From positions 992,001-1,056,000 of the forward strand of contig CAWHDH010000017.1 of NCBI GenBank assembly GCA_963828075.1: DNA of 64,000 bases, in the 5' to 3' direction. The position numbers and the translations under genes are program-made. The notes beneath the pieces were generated by a model. It was not told where the DNA came from and did no database searches. It saw only the letters and a program-made list of their open reading frames with translations. This document shows positions 1 through 6,819 of this stretch, piece by piece (within the stretch, counting starts at the first letter, position 1; each line of letters begins with the position of its first letter). The stretch comes from JACCYI01 sp963828075. Lineage in GTDB: Bacteria > Actinomycetota > Thermoleophilia > Solirubrobacterales > Solirubrobacteraceae.

Positions 1-376
1 GCAGACCCGCCTCCACGACTTCCTCCGGACCGGTGTAGCGGCGCTCGCGCACGCGGGCGCGCTTGCCGACCCGGCCGCGCAGGTAGTAGAGCTTCGCGCG
101 GCGGACGTCGCCGCGGGCCGAGACCTCGATGCGCTCGATCTTCGGCGAGTGCACGGGGAACGTGCGCTCGACGCCGACGCCGAAGGACTGCTTGCGGACC
201 GTGAAGGTCTCGCGCACACCTTCGCCCTGGCGCTTGATCACGACGCCCTCGAAGACCTGCGTCCGGCGGCGCGTGCCCTCGACGACCTGGAAGTGGACCT
301 TCACGCGGTCACCGGCGGCGAAGCGCGGGACCCGGCGCAACTGCGCGCGTTCGAGTGAGTCGATGACGGTGCTCAT
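1..376 (-). CDS. rplS: 50S ribosomal protein L19 (3' end beyond window)
   Basis: Large-subunit ribosomal protein L19, at the 30S-50S interface. Translation from the ATG at 376 begins MSTVIDSLERAQLRRVPRF and continues with the family core: GDRVKVHF, the RTQVFEGVVIKRQG stretch, FTVRKQSFGVGVERTFP, the SPKIERIEV segment and RRAKLYYLRGRVGK. About 125 codons are visible and the frame is still open at base 1, so the C-terminus is missing from the window. L19 proteins are usually about 115-120 residues, so only a short tail should be lacking. It lies 45 bp downstream of trmD on the same strand, as in most bacteria. No clear Shine-Dalgarno sequence precedes the ATG; a hairpin with a T-tract lies there instead (separate entry). 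Confidence 0.97.
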   Translation of the reverse strand, partial: MSTVIDSLERAQLRRVPRFAAGDRVKVHFQVVEGTRRRTQVFEGVVIKRQGEGVRETFTVRKQSFGVGVERTFPVHSPKIERIEVSARGDVRRAKLYYLRGRVGKRARVRERRYTGPEEVVEAGL

Positions 377-383
377 GGCGAAG

Positions 384-413
384 AAAAACCGCAGAGCCGA
401 GGGGCTTCCGCGG
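384..413 (-). terminator. Hairpin plus T5 in the trmD-rplS gap
   Basis: On the minus strand, positions 413 to 404 can pair with 397 to 389 as a 9-bp GC-rich stem with one bulged A and one G-U pair, a six-base loop, and then five Ts (388-384). This has the shape of an intrinsic terminator. It lies after the trmD stop and only 7 bases before the rplS ATG, where a ribosome binding site would be expected. It could be an attenuator, a processing site, or a structure setting L19 output against TrmD. Function is inferred from shape only. Confidence 0.5.
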
Positions 414-421
414 GGCGCCGC

Positions 422-1102
422 CTATGGTAGCGGACGTCCTCGCGCGCGGGCCTGCTCCAGACGCCACCGCCGGATCTCCTCGTGATGGCCCGACAGCAGC
501 ACGTCCGGGACGCGCCAGCCGCGCCACTCCGCCGGCCGCGTGTAGTGCGGATATTCGGGCAGTCCTTCCAGCGCCTCGGAGAACGACTCCTCCACCGCGG
601 AGTCCGCGTGGCCGAGCGTCCCGGGGAGCTTGCGCAGCACGGCGTCGGCGACCACCATCGCGGCGAGCTCGCCGCCGGCGATGACGTAGCGCCCGATCGA
701 CAGGCGGTCGGTGCAGAAGTGCTCGACGATCCGCTCGTCGAAGCCCTCGTAGCGCCCGCACAGCAGCGTGAGCGCCGGCTCGGCGGCCAGCTCTGAGACC
801 CAGGCGTCGTCGAGCTCACGGCCGCCCGGGGTCAGCGCGATCACCCGCCGGCGCTCGCGCAGCTCGACCGGGTCGCAGCCGTAGTGCTCGCGCAGCGCCG
901 CCTCCATGACGTCGACCCGCAGGACCATGCCCGCACCCCCGCCGAACGGCGTGTCGTCGACCGAGCGGCCCGACAGCGTCGAGCTCTCGCGGGGGTCGAC
1001 GCAGTGCAGCTCGTGCCCCGCCTCCAGGGCGTTGCGGACGTGGCGCTGGGTGCGGAACCAGTCGAACCAGGGCGGGAACAGGGTGAAGACGTCGATCTCC
1101 AC
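422..1102 (-). CDS. trmD: tRNA (guanine-37-N1)-methyltransferase TrmD
   Basis: SPOUT-family enzyme that uses SAM to make m1G at position 37 of tRNAs, preventing +1 frameshifting. The 226-residue product starts with the family opening MEIDVFTLFP from a GTG, and has SVDDTPFGGGAGMVLR near residue 50, the knot segments LCGRYEGFDERI and GRYVIAGGELAAMVVADAV, and the C-terminal PHYTRPAEWRGWRVPDVLLSGHH motif of the tRNA-binding domain. Length fits the family (about 230-255). Its start is one base past the rimM stop, so the two are probably translationally coupled within the rpsP-khpA-rimM-trmD-rplS operon. Identification is secure. Confidence 0.97.
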   Translation of the reverse strand: MEIDVFTLFPPWFDWFRTQRHVRNALEAGHELHCVDPRESSTLSGRSVDDTPFGGGAGMVLRVDVMEAALREHYGCDPVELRERRRVIALTPGGRELDDAWVSELAAEPALTLLCGRYEGFDERIVEHFCTDRLSIGRYVIAGGELAAMVVADAVLRKLPGTLGHADSAVEESFSEALEGLPEYPHYTRPAEWRGWRVPDVLLSGHHEEIRRWRLEQARARGRPLP

Positions 1103-1103
1103 G

Positions 1104-1598
1104 TCAGGCCTCCCCGAGGAACCCGAGGTCGACCTCGATGCGCCGCGCCGCGACGTCGATCGAGCGCACCGCGTCGCCCACCAGCGGGATCAGCCGGTCG
1201 CCGACCTCGAGCGCCTCGCACGACGGCAGCGGCACCAGCCGCGCGACGAGCCCGACCTCGCGGTCGCCATCGACGACCAGGCAGCCCTCGAGCTCGTGCG
1301 CCCAGTACTCGCCCTGGCCGAGCGCCGGCAGCTCGGCGTTCGCGACGAGCAGCGGCTCCCCCCGCAGCGCCTCGGCCTCCTCGCGCGTGGCGGATCCGTC
1401 GAGCCGCAGGATGGGCTTGGCCGCGGTGCCGGACCGGCGGACGATCTCGCGCTCGCGCCCGGCGACGGTCAGCGCGCGGCCCACCTCCAGCAGGGCCGGC
1501 AGCGGGCGCGTGACGTAGAACGAGCCGTCGAGGCCGTGCGGCCGGCCGACGCGCCCGGCGTCAGTCGACGATGTCGACGAGGACTCGCTGCTTCTCAC
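1104..1598 (-). CDS. rimM: Ribosome maturation factor RimM
   Basis: Assists 30S assembly around protein S19 and the 16S 3' domain. The product has the N-terminal AGRVGRPHGLDGS motif of the RimM beta-barrel and a C-terminal PRC-barrel-like half with GEYWAHELEGCLVV and DRLIPLVGDAVRSIDVAARR, ending in the usual VDLGFLGEA-type tail. I chose the GTG at 1598, the only start codon in frame shortly before the conserved motif. It gives 164 residues, normal for RimM, and overlaps the end of the KH gene by 38 bases. No ATG is available nearby, so the start is less certain than the identity. Confidence 0.9.
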   Translation of the reverse strand: MRSSESSSTSSTDAGRVGRPHGLDGSFYVTRPLPALLEVGRALTVAGREREIVRRSGTAAKPILRLDGSATREEAEALRGEPLLVANAELPALGQGEYWAHELEGCLVVDGDREVGLVARLVPLPSCEALEVGDRLIPLVGDAVRSIDVAARRIEVDLGFLGEA

Positions 1599-1794
1599 GG
1601 ACGGCGGCCGCCTTGATGACGGCGCGGAGCGCCTGGGCGGTGCGTCCTCCTCGCCCGATGACCTTGCCGTAGTCATCCTCGCCCACCGACAGCTCGAGCA
1701 CGATGGTGCCGTCGTCCTCCTCGAGCTCCTCGACCTTGACCTTGTCGGGCTCGTCGACGATCGCCCGCGCCAGGTACTCGAGGAGGTCGCGCAC
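1561..1794 (-). CDS. khpA: KH-domain RNA-binding protein KhpA
   Basis: Small 77-residue protein made of a single KH domain. The GxxG RNA-contact loop is visible in GKVIGRGGRTAQALR, preceded by IVLELSVGEDDYGKV. In actinobacteria and firmicutes this protein (KhpA, Rv2908c-type) sits between rpsP and rimM, exactly as here, and works with KhpB in RNA binding linked to cell elongation and division. Its start abuts the rpsP stop without spacing, pointing to translational coupling. Function beyond RNA binding is by family analogy. Confidence 0.93.
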   Translation of the reverse strand: MRDLLEYLARAIVDEPDKVKVEELEEDDGTIVLELSVGEDDYGKVIGRGGRTAQALRAVIKAAAVREKQRVLVDIVD

Positions 1795-2037
1795 CTAGCT
1801 GATGCCCTGGGTCTTGAGCAGCTTGCGCACGGCGTCGGACGGCTGGGCGCCGCGCTCGAGCCAGAAGCGCGCGCGCTCCTCGTTGATGACGATCGTCGAG
1901 GGCTCGGTCTGGGCGTTGTAGCGGCCCACGGTCTCGATCGAGCGACCGTCGCGGGGCGAGCGCGAGTCGGCGATGACGACGCGCCACACCGGATCCTTCT
2001 TGCCGCCCACACGGGTGAGCCTCATTGCTACGGCCAC
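1795..2037 (-). CDS. rpsP: 30S ribosomal protein S16
   Basis: Small-subunit assembly protein S16, 80 residues. Family landmarks are MRLTRVGGKKDPVWRVVIAD, SPRDGRSIETVGRYNAQTEP and the helix INEERARFWLERGAQPSDAV. The GTG at 2037 (MAVAMRL) is supported by an AAGAGGAG Shine-Dalgarno about 9 bases upstream; an internal ATG at 2025 would be too far from it. It is the first gene of the rpsP-khpA-rimM-trmD-rplS unit and follows ffh by 39 bp. Confidence 0.96.
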   Translation of the reverse strand: MAVAMRLTRVGGKKDPVWRVVIADSRSPRDGRSIETVGRYNAQTEPSTIVINEERARFWLERGAQPSDAVRKLLKTQGIS

Positions 2038-2076
2038 AGACGTCTACTCCTCTTGGTTCGAAAGCGACGCAAGAGT

Positions 2077-3408
2077 CTAACGGCCCCGCGTCAGCGCCCC
2101 GAGGTCCGGCATCTTGCCCTGCTGCAGGCCCCGCATCATCTTGCGCATCTCGCCGAACTGCTTGACGAGCTGGTTGACCTGCTGGACGCTCGTGCCCGAG
2201 CCCTTGGCGATGCGCAGCCGCCGCGAGCCCTTGATCAGCTCCGGCCGGCGCCGCTCGAGCGGGGTCATCGAGCGGATGATCGCCTCGATGCGATCGAACT
2301 CCCGCTCGTCGATGTCCATCTTGGACAGCTTGTGGCCGGCGAGGCCGGGGATCATCCCGAGCAGCGACGTCAGCGACCCCATCTTGCGGATCTTCGACAG
2401 CTGGGAGAGGAAGTCGTCGAGGGTGAACTCGTTGCGGCGCAGCTTGCGCTCGAGCTCCTTGGCCTCGTCCTCGTCGGTCTCCTTGCCGGCCTTCTCGATG
2501 AACGACAGGACGTCGCCCATGCCGAGGATGCGCTGGGCCATGCGATCGGGGTGGAAGCGCTCGAAGGCGTCGAGCTTCTCGCCGGTCGACGCGAACATGA
2601 TCGGCTTGCCGGTGACCGCCTTGACCGACAGCGCCGCGCCGCCGCGGGCGTCGCCGTCGAGCTTGGAGAGGATCACGCCGTCGAACTGGGCGACCTCGGC
2701 GAACTGCTCGGCGACGTTGACGGCGTCCTGGCCGGTCATCGCGTCGACGACGAGCAGCACGTCGGTCGGGCGCACCCGCTTCTTGATGTTGGCGAGCTCC
2801 TCCATGAGCTCCTTGTCGACGTGCAGGCGGCCCGACGTGTCGATGATCAGGACGTCCTTGCCGTCGCGCTTGGCCTGGTCGAGCGCCCAGCCGGCGATGT
2901 CCACGGGGTTCTTGTCCGTGCCCTGCTCGTAGACCGTCGCGCCCGCCTGCGTACCGACCTTGATGAGCTGCTCGACCGCCGCGGGCCGGTAGACGTCGCA
3001 CGCGGCGACGGCGACCGAGGACCCGTGCTCGCTCTTGAGCCAGCGCGCGAGCTTCCCGGTGGCGGTGGTCTTGCCCGAGCCCTGCAGGCCGGCCATCAGG
3101 ATGACCGTCGGCGGCCGGGGCGAGAACGTCAGCCCGGCGGCCGCGCCGCCCATCAGCGCGGTCAGCTCCTCGTTGACGATCTTGATGACCTGCTGGCCGG
3201 GGTTGAGCTGCTTGGCGACCTCGACCCCGGCGCAGCGCTCCTTGACCGTCTTCGTGAACTCCTTGACGACCCGGAAGTTCACGTCGGCCTCGAGCAGCGC
3301 GAGCCGGATCTCGCGCATCGCCTTGGCGATGTCGTCCTCCGTCAGCGCGCCACGCTGGCGCACGCCCGAGAGCGTGCTCTGCAGCTTGTCGGAGAGGGAG
3401 TCGAACAT
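2077..3408 (-). CDS. ffh: Signal recognition particle GTPase Ffh/SRP54
   Basis: Binds signal peptides emerging from ribosomes and, with 4.5S RNA, docks them to FtsY at the membrane. The 443-residue protein opens MFDSLSDKLQ and has the N helical bundle, the GTPase G domain (P-loop GLQGSGKTTATGKLA, DTSGRLHVDKELMEEL, SKLDGDARGG) and a methionine-rich M domain (GMIPGL, SKMDIDEREFDRIEAIIRSM, RRLRIAKGSGTSVQQVNQL, MRKMMRGLQQGKMP). The frame extends upstream, but the ATG at 3408 matches the conserved N-terminus. It sits 13 bp after the SPFH gene. Its receptor ftsY lies 1.5 kb away on the same strand. Confidence 0.97.
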   Translation of the reverse strand: MFDSLSDKLQSTLSGVRQRGALTEDDIAKAMREIRLALLEADVNFRVVKEFTKTVKERCAGVEVAKQLNPGQQVIKIVNEELTALMGGAAAGLTFSPRPPTVILMAGLQGSGKTTATGKLARWLKSEHGSSVAVAACDVYRPAAVEQLIKVGTQAGATVYEQGTDKNPVDIAGWALDQAKRDGKDVLIIDTSGRLHVDKELMEELANIKKRVRPTDVLLVVDAMTGQDAVNVAEQFAEVAQFDGVILSKLDGDARGGAALSVKAVTGKPIMFASTGEKLDAFERFHPDRMAQRILGMGDVLSFIEKAGKETDEDEAKELERKLRRNEFTLDDFLSQLSKIRKMGSLTSLLGMIPGLAGHKLSKMDIDEREFDRIEAIIRSMTPLERRRPELIKGSRRLRIAKGSGTSVQQVNQLVKQFGEMRKMMRGLQQGKMPDLGALTRGR

Positions 3409-3421
3409 CGTCCGTCTGACT

Positions 3422-4489
3422 CTACGAGCCCTGCGGCGGCGGGCCTGGCGGCAGCTCGGCCGGCACGCCGGTGGCGCCCGGCGACGCGGCGGCGGTGGCC
3501 GCCTCGGAGGCCTCGCGCGACGCGCGCGCGGCCTCGGCGGCGTCCGCCGCGGCACGCTCGGCGGCCTCGTTCTGCTCGGCCGTCGGGGGCGCGGGCTCCC
3601 GCGGCTTGCGCGGCGCGCCGCCGCCGCCGCCGAGCGTCGTGGCCAGGCCGCCGAGCGCCTGGGAGAACTCGCTCGGGATCACGAAGATCTTGTTCGCCTG
3701 GCCCTTGGCCAGCTCGGGCAGCATCTGCAGGTACTGGTACGAGAGGAGCTCCTGGTCGGGGGCACCGTCGTGGATCGCCCGGAAGACCGTCTCGATCGCC
3801 TTGGACTCGCCCTCGGCGCGCAGGATCGCCGCCGTGCGGGCACCCTCGGCCTTCAGGACCGCGGCCTGCTTGTCGCCCTCCGCGGTGAGGATCGCCGACT
3901 GCTTGACGCCCTCGGCGGTGAGGATCGCGGCTCGGCGCTCGCGCTCGGCGCGCATCTGCTTCTCCATCGTCTCCTGCACGGTGCGCGGCGGCTCGACGGA
4001 CTTGAGCTCGACCCGGTTGACGCGGATCCCCCACTTGCCGGTCGCCTCGTCGAGCACGACGCGCAGCTGCGAGTTGATCTGGTCACGCGAGGTCAGCGTC
4101 TCCTCGAGCGTCAGGCCGCCGATCAGGTTGCGCAGCGTCGTGACGGTGAGCTGCTCGATCGCCTGCAGCGGGTTGGCGATCTCGTACGTGGCGGACTTCG
4201 CGTCGGTCACCGTGAAGTAGATGACGGTGTCGATCCCGACCACGAGGTTGTCCTCCGTGATGACGGGCTGTGGCGGGAACGAGACGACCTGCTCGCGGAG
4301 GTCGATCAGCGGCTTGACCCGGTCGACGAACGGGATGATCAGCGTCAGCCCGGGCAGCAGCGTGCGGTTGTAGCGCCCGAGGCGCTCCACGATCCCCGCC
4401 CGCGCCTGCGGGACGATCCGCACGCCCGCCGCCGCCACGATGAACAGGAACACCGCCAGTACGGCGAGCACCACGATTCCAGCTTCCAT
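3422..4489 (-). CDS. SPFH/stomatin-like membrane protein (QmcA type)
   Basis: Band-7 family scaffold, 355 residues. An N-terminal membrane anchor (about residues 4-24) is followed by the SPFH domain (VPQARAGIVERLGRYNRTL, PGLTLIIPFVDRV, IDLREQVVSFPPQPVITEDN). An alanine/glutamate-rich helical stalk carries four AILTAEG-type repeats around residues 190-235, then a conserved C-terminal patch (LPELAKGQANKIFVIPSEF) and a Pro/Ala tail. Such proteins form oligomers in membrane microdomains and are commonly encoded next to an NfeD partner, which is the case here (gene at 4510-4935, 20 bp upstream). The molecular role in this organism is not defined by the sequence. Confidence 0.9.
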   Translation of the reverse strand: MEAGIVVLAVLAVFLFIVAAAGVRIVPQARAGIVERLGRYNRTLLPGLTLIIPFVDRVKPLIDLREQVVSFPPQPVITEDNLVVGIDTVIYFTVTDAKSATYEIANPLQAIEQLTVTTLRNLIGGLTLEETLTSRDQINSQLRVVLDEATGKWGIRVNRVELKSVEPPRTVQETMEKQMRAERERRAAILTAEGVKQSAILTAEGDKQAAVLKAEGARTAAILRAEGESKAIETVFRAIHDGAPDQELLSYQYLQMLPELAKGQANKIFVIPSEFSQALGGLATTLGGGGGAPRKPREPAPPTAEQNEAAERAAADAAEAARASREASEAATAAASPGATGVPAELPPGPPPQGS

Positions 4490-4509
4490 AGGCCCGAGCC
4501 CTCTCTCTC

Positions 4510-4935
4510 CTACTCGCTCACGAGCGCGGTCGCGCCCCGAATCTCAACCACGGTCACGTGCTTGCCCGACGGGATGACCTCCTCGCCGTCATACGGCCGG
4601 GCCGTCCACACCTCGCCCTCGAGCTTCACGCTCCCTTCCTCAGGGCCCACGGGCTCGAGCACGACCGCCTCACGCCCGATCAGCGCCGCCGTGCCGGTGC
4701 GGCTGGTCAGCGAGGGGCGCAGATGCGCGGCCGCGATCGGACGCAGGCCGAGCAGCAGGCCGGACGACGCCGCCAGGAAGGCGACGATCGAGAGCGGCAG
4801 GCCGAGGCCGAGCCCCGCCACCAGCGCCGCGAGCAGGGCGCCGCCGGCAAACGGCGCGAGGAAGAAGCTCAGCGTGAAGATCTCCCCGACCGCGAACAGC
4901 GCCGCGACGACGATCCAGATCACCCAGGGCTCCAT
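4510..4935 (-). CDS. NfeD-like membrane protein
   Basis: 141-residue protein with an N-terminal hydrophobic block (WIVVAALFAVGEIFTLSFF, then further segments to about residue 70) and a C-terminal OB-fold-like beta domain (TGTAALIGREAVVLEPVGPE, VWTARPYDGEEVIPSGKHV, VVEIRGATALV). This is the short NfeD architecture without a serine-protease domain. NfeD proteins pair with SPFH/stomatin proteins; the neighbour immediately downstream is one. Length and layout are typical. Specific activity is unknown; a scaffolding or lipid-domain role is inferred. Confidence 0.88.
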   Translation of the reverse strand: MEPWVIWIVVAALFAVGEIFTLSFFLAPFAGGALLAALVAGLGLGLPLSIVAFLAASSGLLLGLRPIAAAHLRPSLTSRTGTAALIGREAVVLEPVGPEEGSVKLEGEVWTARPYDGEEVIPSGKHVTVVEIRGATALVSE

Positions 4936-4959
4936 GAGGCGGAGCGTACCGGGAGGCGG

Positions 4960-5949
4960 CTACGTCAACAGGGCCTTGGCGAAGTCGTCGGCGTCGAACG
5001 GCCGCAGGTCCTCGAGCTGCTCCCCGATCCCGATCAGCTTGACCGGAATCCCCAGCTCGTTGGCGATGGCCAGCGCGATGCCGCCTTTCGCCGTGCCGTC
5101 GAGCTTGGTGAGCACGATGCCGTCGACCCCGACCGCCTCGCCGAAGAGCTTCGCCTGACGGACGCCGTTCTGGCCCGTGGTGGCGTCGACGGTCATCAGC
5201 GTCTCGTGCGGCGCGTCGGGCAGCTGCTTGGAGATCACGCGCCGCACCTTCGTGAGCTCGGCCATGAGGTCGGACTGCGTGTGCAGGCGCCCGGCGGTGT
5301 CGACGATGACCACGTCGGCGCCGATCTCGCGGCCGCGTGAGACGGCATCGAAGGCGACGGCGCCCGGGTCCGAGCCGTCGGGGCCGCGGACGAACTCGCA
5401 GTCCGAGCGTTCCGCCCAGCGCTCGAGCTGCTCGACGGCCGCCGCGCGGAACGTGTCGGCGGCGCCGAGCACGACCTTCAGCCCGAGCTCGGAGCGCAGG
5501 TGCCACGCGAGCTTGCCGATCGTCGTCGTCTTGCCGGTGCCGTTGACCCCGACCATGAGGATGACCGTGGGGTCGTGGCGCAGGTCGATCGTGTCGGTCC
5601 CGGTGCGGGCCATCGCCGCCAGCAGCTCGGCCAGCCGGCTCGAGAGCGCCTCGCCGCCGGTGATGTCGCCCGCGGTGGCCTCGGCCTCCAGCTTTTCGAC
5701 GACCTCGGCGGTCGTGCGCGCCCCGACGTCCGCGTAGATCAGCGCCTCCTCCAGGCGCTCCCAGGTCTCCTCCTCGAGGTTCTCGAACAGCGTCGCCTGG
5801 ACCTCGGCCTGCAGCGCCTCGCGCGTCTTGCGCATGTTCTGGCGCAGCCGCCGGAAGAAGCCCTTGCGCTCCGCCTCGGCCTCCTGGGGCGCGACGGGAC
5901 GGCCGACGCCGTCGGTGGTGAGGAAGAGCTCGTGCCAGTCGCGTGCCAT
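4960..5949 (-). CDS. ftsY: SRP receptor GTPase FtsY
   Basis: Membrane-associated receptor for Ffh. The 329-residue protein begins MARDWHELF and lacks the long acidic A domain of enterobacterial FtsY. It goes almost directly into the N domain (GFFRRLRQNMRKTREAL) and the G domain: P-loop GVNGTGKTTTIGKLAWHL, GAADTFRAAAVEQLE, DTAGRLHTQSDLMAELTKV, TTGQNGVRQAKLF, TKLDGTAKGGIALAI and GEQLEDLRPFDADDFA at the C-terminus. The ATG at 5949 was preferred over an in-frame extension because it leads straight into the conserved N helix and leaves a 22-bp divergent gap to the GNAT gene. Confidence 0.96.
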   Translation of the reverse strand: MARDWHELFLTTDGVGRPVAPQEAEAERKGFFRRLRQNMRKTREALQAEVQATLFENLEEETWERLEEALIYADVGARTTAEVVEKLEAEATAGDITGGEALSSRLAELLAAMARTGTDTIDLRHDPTVILMVGVNGTGKTTTIGKLAWHLRSELGLKVVLGAADTFRAAAVEQLERWAERSDCEFVRGPDGSDPGAVAFDAVSRGREIGADVVIVDTAGRLHTQSDLMAELTKVRRVISKQLPDAPHETLMTVDATTGQNGVRQAKLFGEAVGVDGIVLTKLDGTAKGGIALAIANELGIPVKLIGIGEQLEDLRPFDADDFAKALLT

Positions 5950-5971
5950 GGGAGTCGGGCAGAATAGCCGC

Positions 5972-6433
5972 GTGCCGATCGAGATCCGGACCGCCGACCC
6001 CGCCGCCGACCCGGCCGCCGGCCTGCTGTCCGCGATGGTCGCGGAGATCGAGGTCATGTACGGGGCCGGCAACGTCGAGCAACCGGGGTTCGCGGTCGCG
6101 ACGGACGACCTGTTGCCGCCGTCCGGCGCGTTCCGGATCCTCTGGGAGGACGGGGTCGCGATCGGGTGCGGCGGCGTCAAGCGGTTGGATCCCTCGACGG
6201 GCGAGATCAAGCGGATGTACGTCGTGCCCGAGGTCCGCTCGCGCGGCTACGCCCGGCGGCTGCTCGACGGGCTCGAGGAGGCGGCCCGCTCATTGGGATA
6301 CGCGCGGGTTCGCCTCGACACGGGAGCCCGGCAGCCGCACGCGATCGCGCTCTACCGCGGCTCGGGGTACTACGAGGTCGCCGACTTCAACGGCAACCCC
6401 TACGCGGCGCACTGGTTCGAGAAGGCGCTGTAG
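5972..6433 (+). CDS. GNAT-family N-acetyltransferase
   Basis: 153-residue acetyltransferase. The acetyl-CoA binding signature is clear in IKRMYVVPEVRSRGYARRLLDGLEEAARSL (Q/RxxGxG/A type loop RSRGYA), followed by RLDTGARQPHAIALYRGSGYYEV, which is motif B of the family. The GTG at 5972 (encoding the start of PIEIRTADPA) was chosen because upstream in-frame codons run into the start of divergent ftsY. The acceptor substrate cannot be told from sequence. It is the only plus-strand gene in the first 15 kb and converges on smc across a repeat-containing gap. Confidence 0.88.
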   Translation: MPIEIRTADPAADPAAGLLSAMVAEIEVMYGAGNVEQPGFAVATDDLLPPSGAFRILWEDGVAIGCGGVKRLDPSTGEIKRMYVVPEVRSRGYARRLLDGLEEAARSLGYARVRLDTGARQPHAIALYRGSGYYEVADFNGNPYAAHWFEKAL

Positions 6434-6546
6434 CGCGGGAACCCCATCTCTGAGGGAGGTGCGTCCGGTGGGCGGGGCGGCGGGTCCGGGGGTCCGGTCC
6501 GAGGCTTGTCTTCCGTCGTCGGCGAGCGATGGAAAGCGTGCCCTGG

Positions 6547-6660
6547 CGTGTTCAACCCGAGCTTGGCGCCGTGTTCGTGGCCGCGGCTCGGGTTGGGCAC
6601 GTCCTGCGTGTTCGATCCGAGGGTCGCGTGAAGAACGGCGCCGCGGCTCGGGTTGAACAC
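6547..6660. repeat. Two tandem 54-bp inverted-repeat units, 60-bp period
   Basis: The 386-bp gap 6434-6819 between convergent GNAT and smc holds no supportable gene. Inside it, units 6547-6600 and 6607-6660 each start with a 14-mer like GTGTTCAACCCGAG (6548, 6608) and end with its near reverse complement CTCGGGTTGAACAC (6587, 6647). Each pair matches at 12 of 14 positions. The AACCCG/CGGGTT cores span 41 bp in both units and the period is exactly 60 bp. A further partial copy, CTCAACCCG, is at 6672-6680. The same geometry recurs at 17851-17962. A REP/BIME-like element or a bidirectional transcript-end structure is possible; no transposase-like gene is nearby. Confidence 0.8.
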
Positions 6661-6819
6661 GCTGCGACCGACTCAACCCGACACTCGAGGCGAATCCGAC
6701 GATGGATGTCGGATCGTGCCGGTCCACCGCCACCCCTCCCGCTGCCTTTCCCTCGCTGCGCTTTTCAACCCGGCAAGCGCCCTCAGCGGACGACGCGACA
6801 GTGCCAGCGAGCCAAGCCC

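Noticed and set aside
6434..6819. CRISPR array in the repeat-containing gap
   Set aside because: Units are inverted, only two, with related rather than unique spacers, and no cas genes are present.
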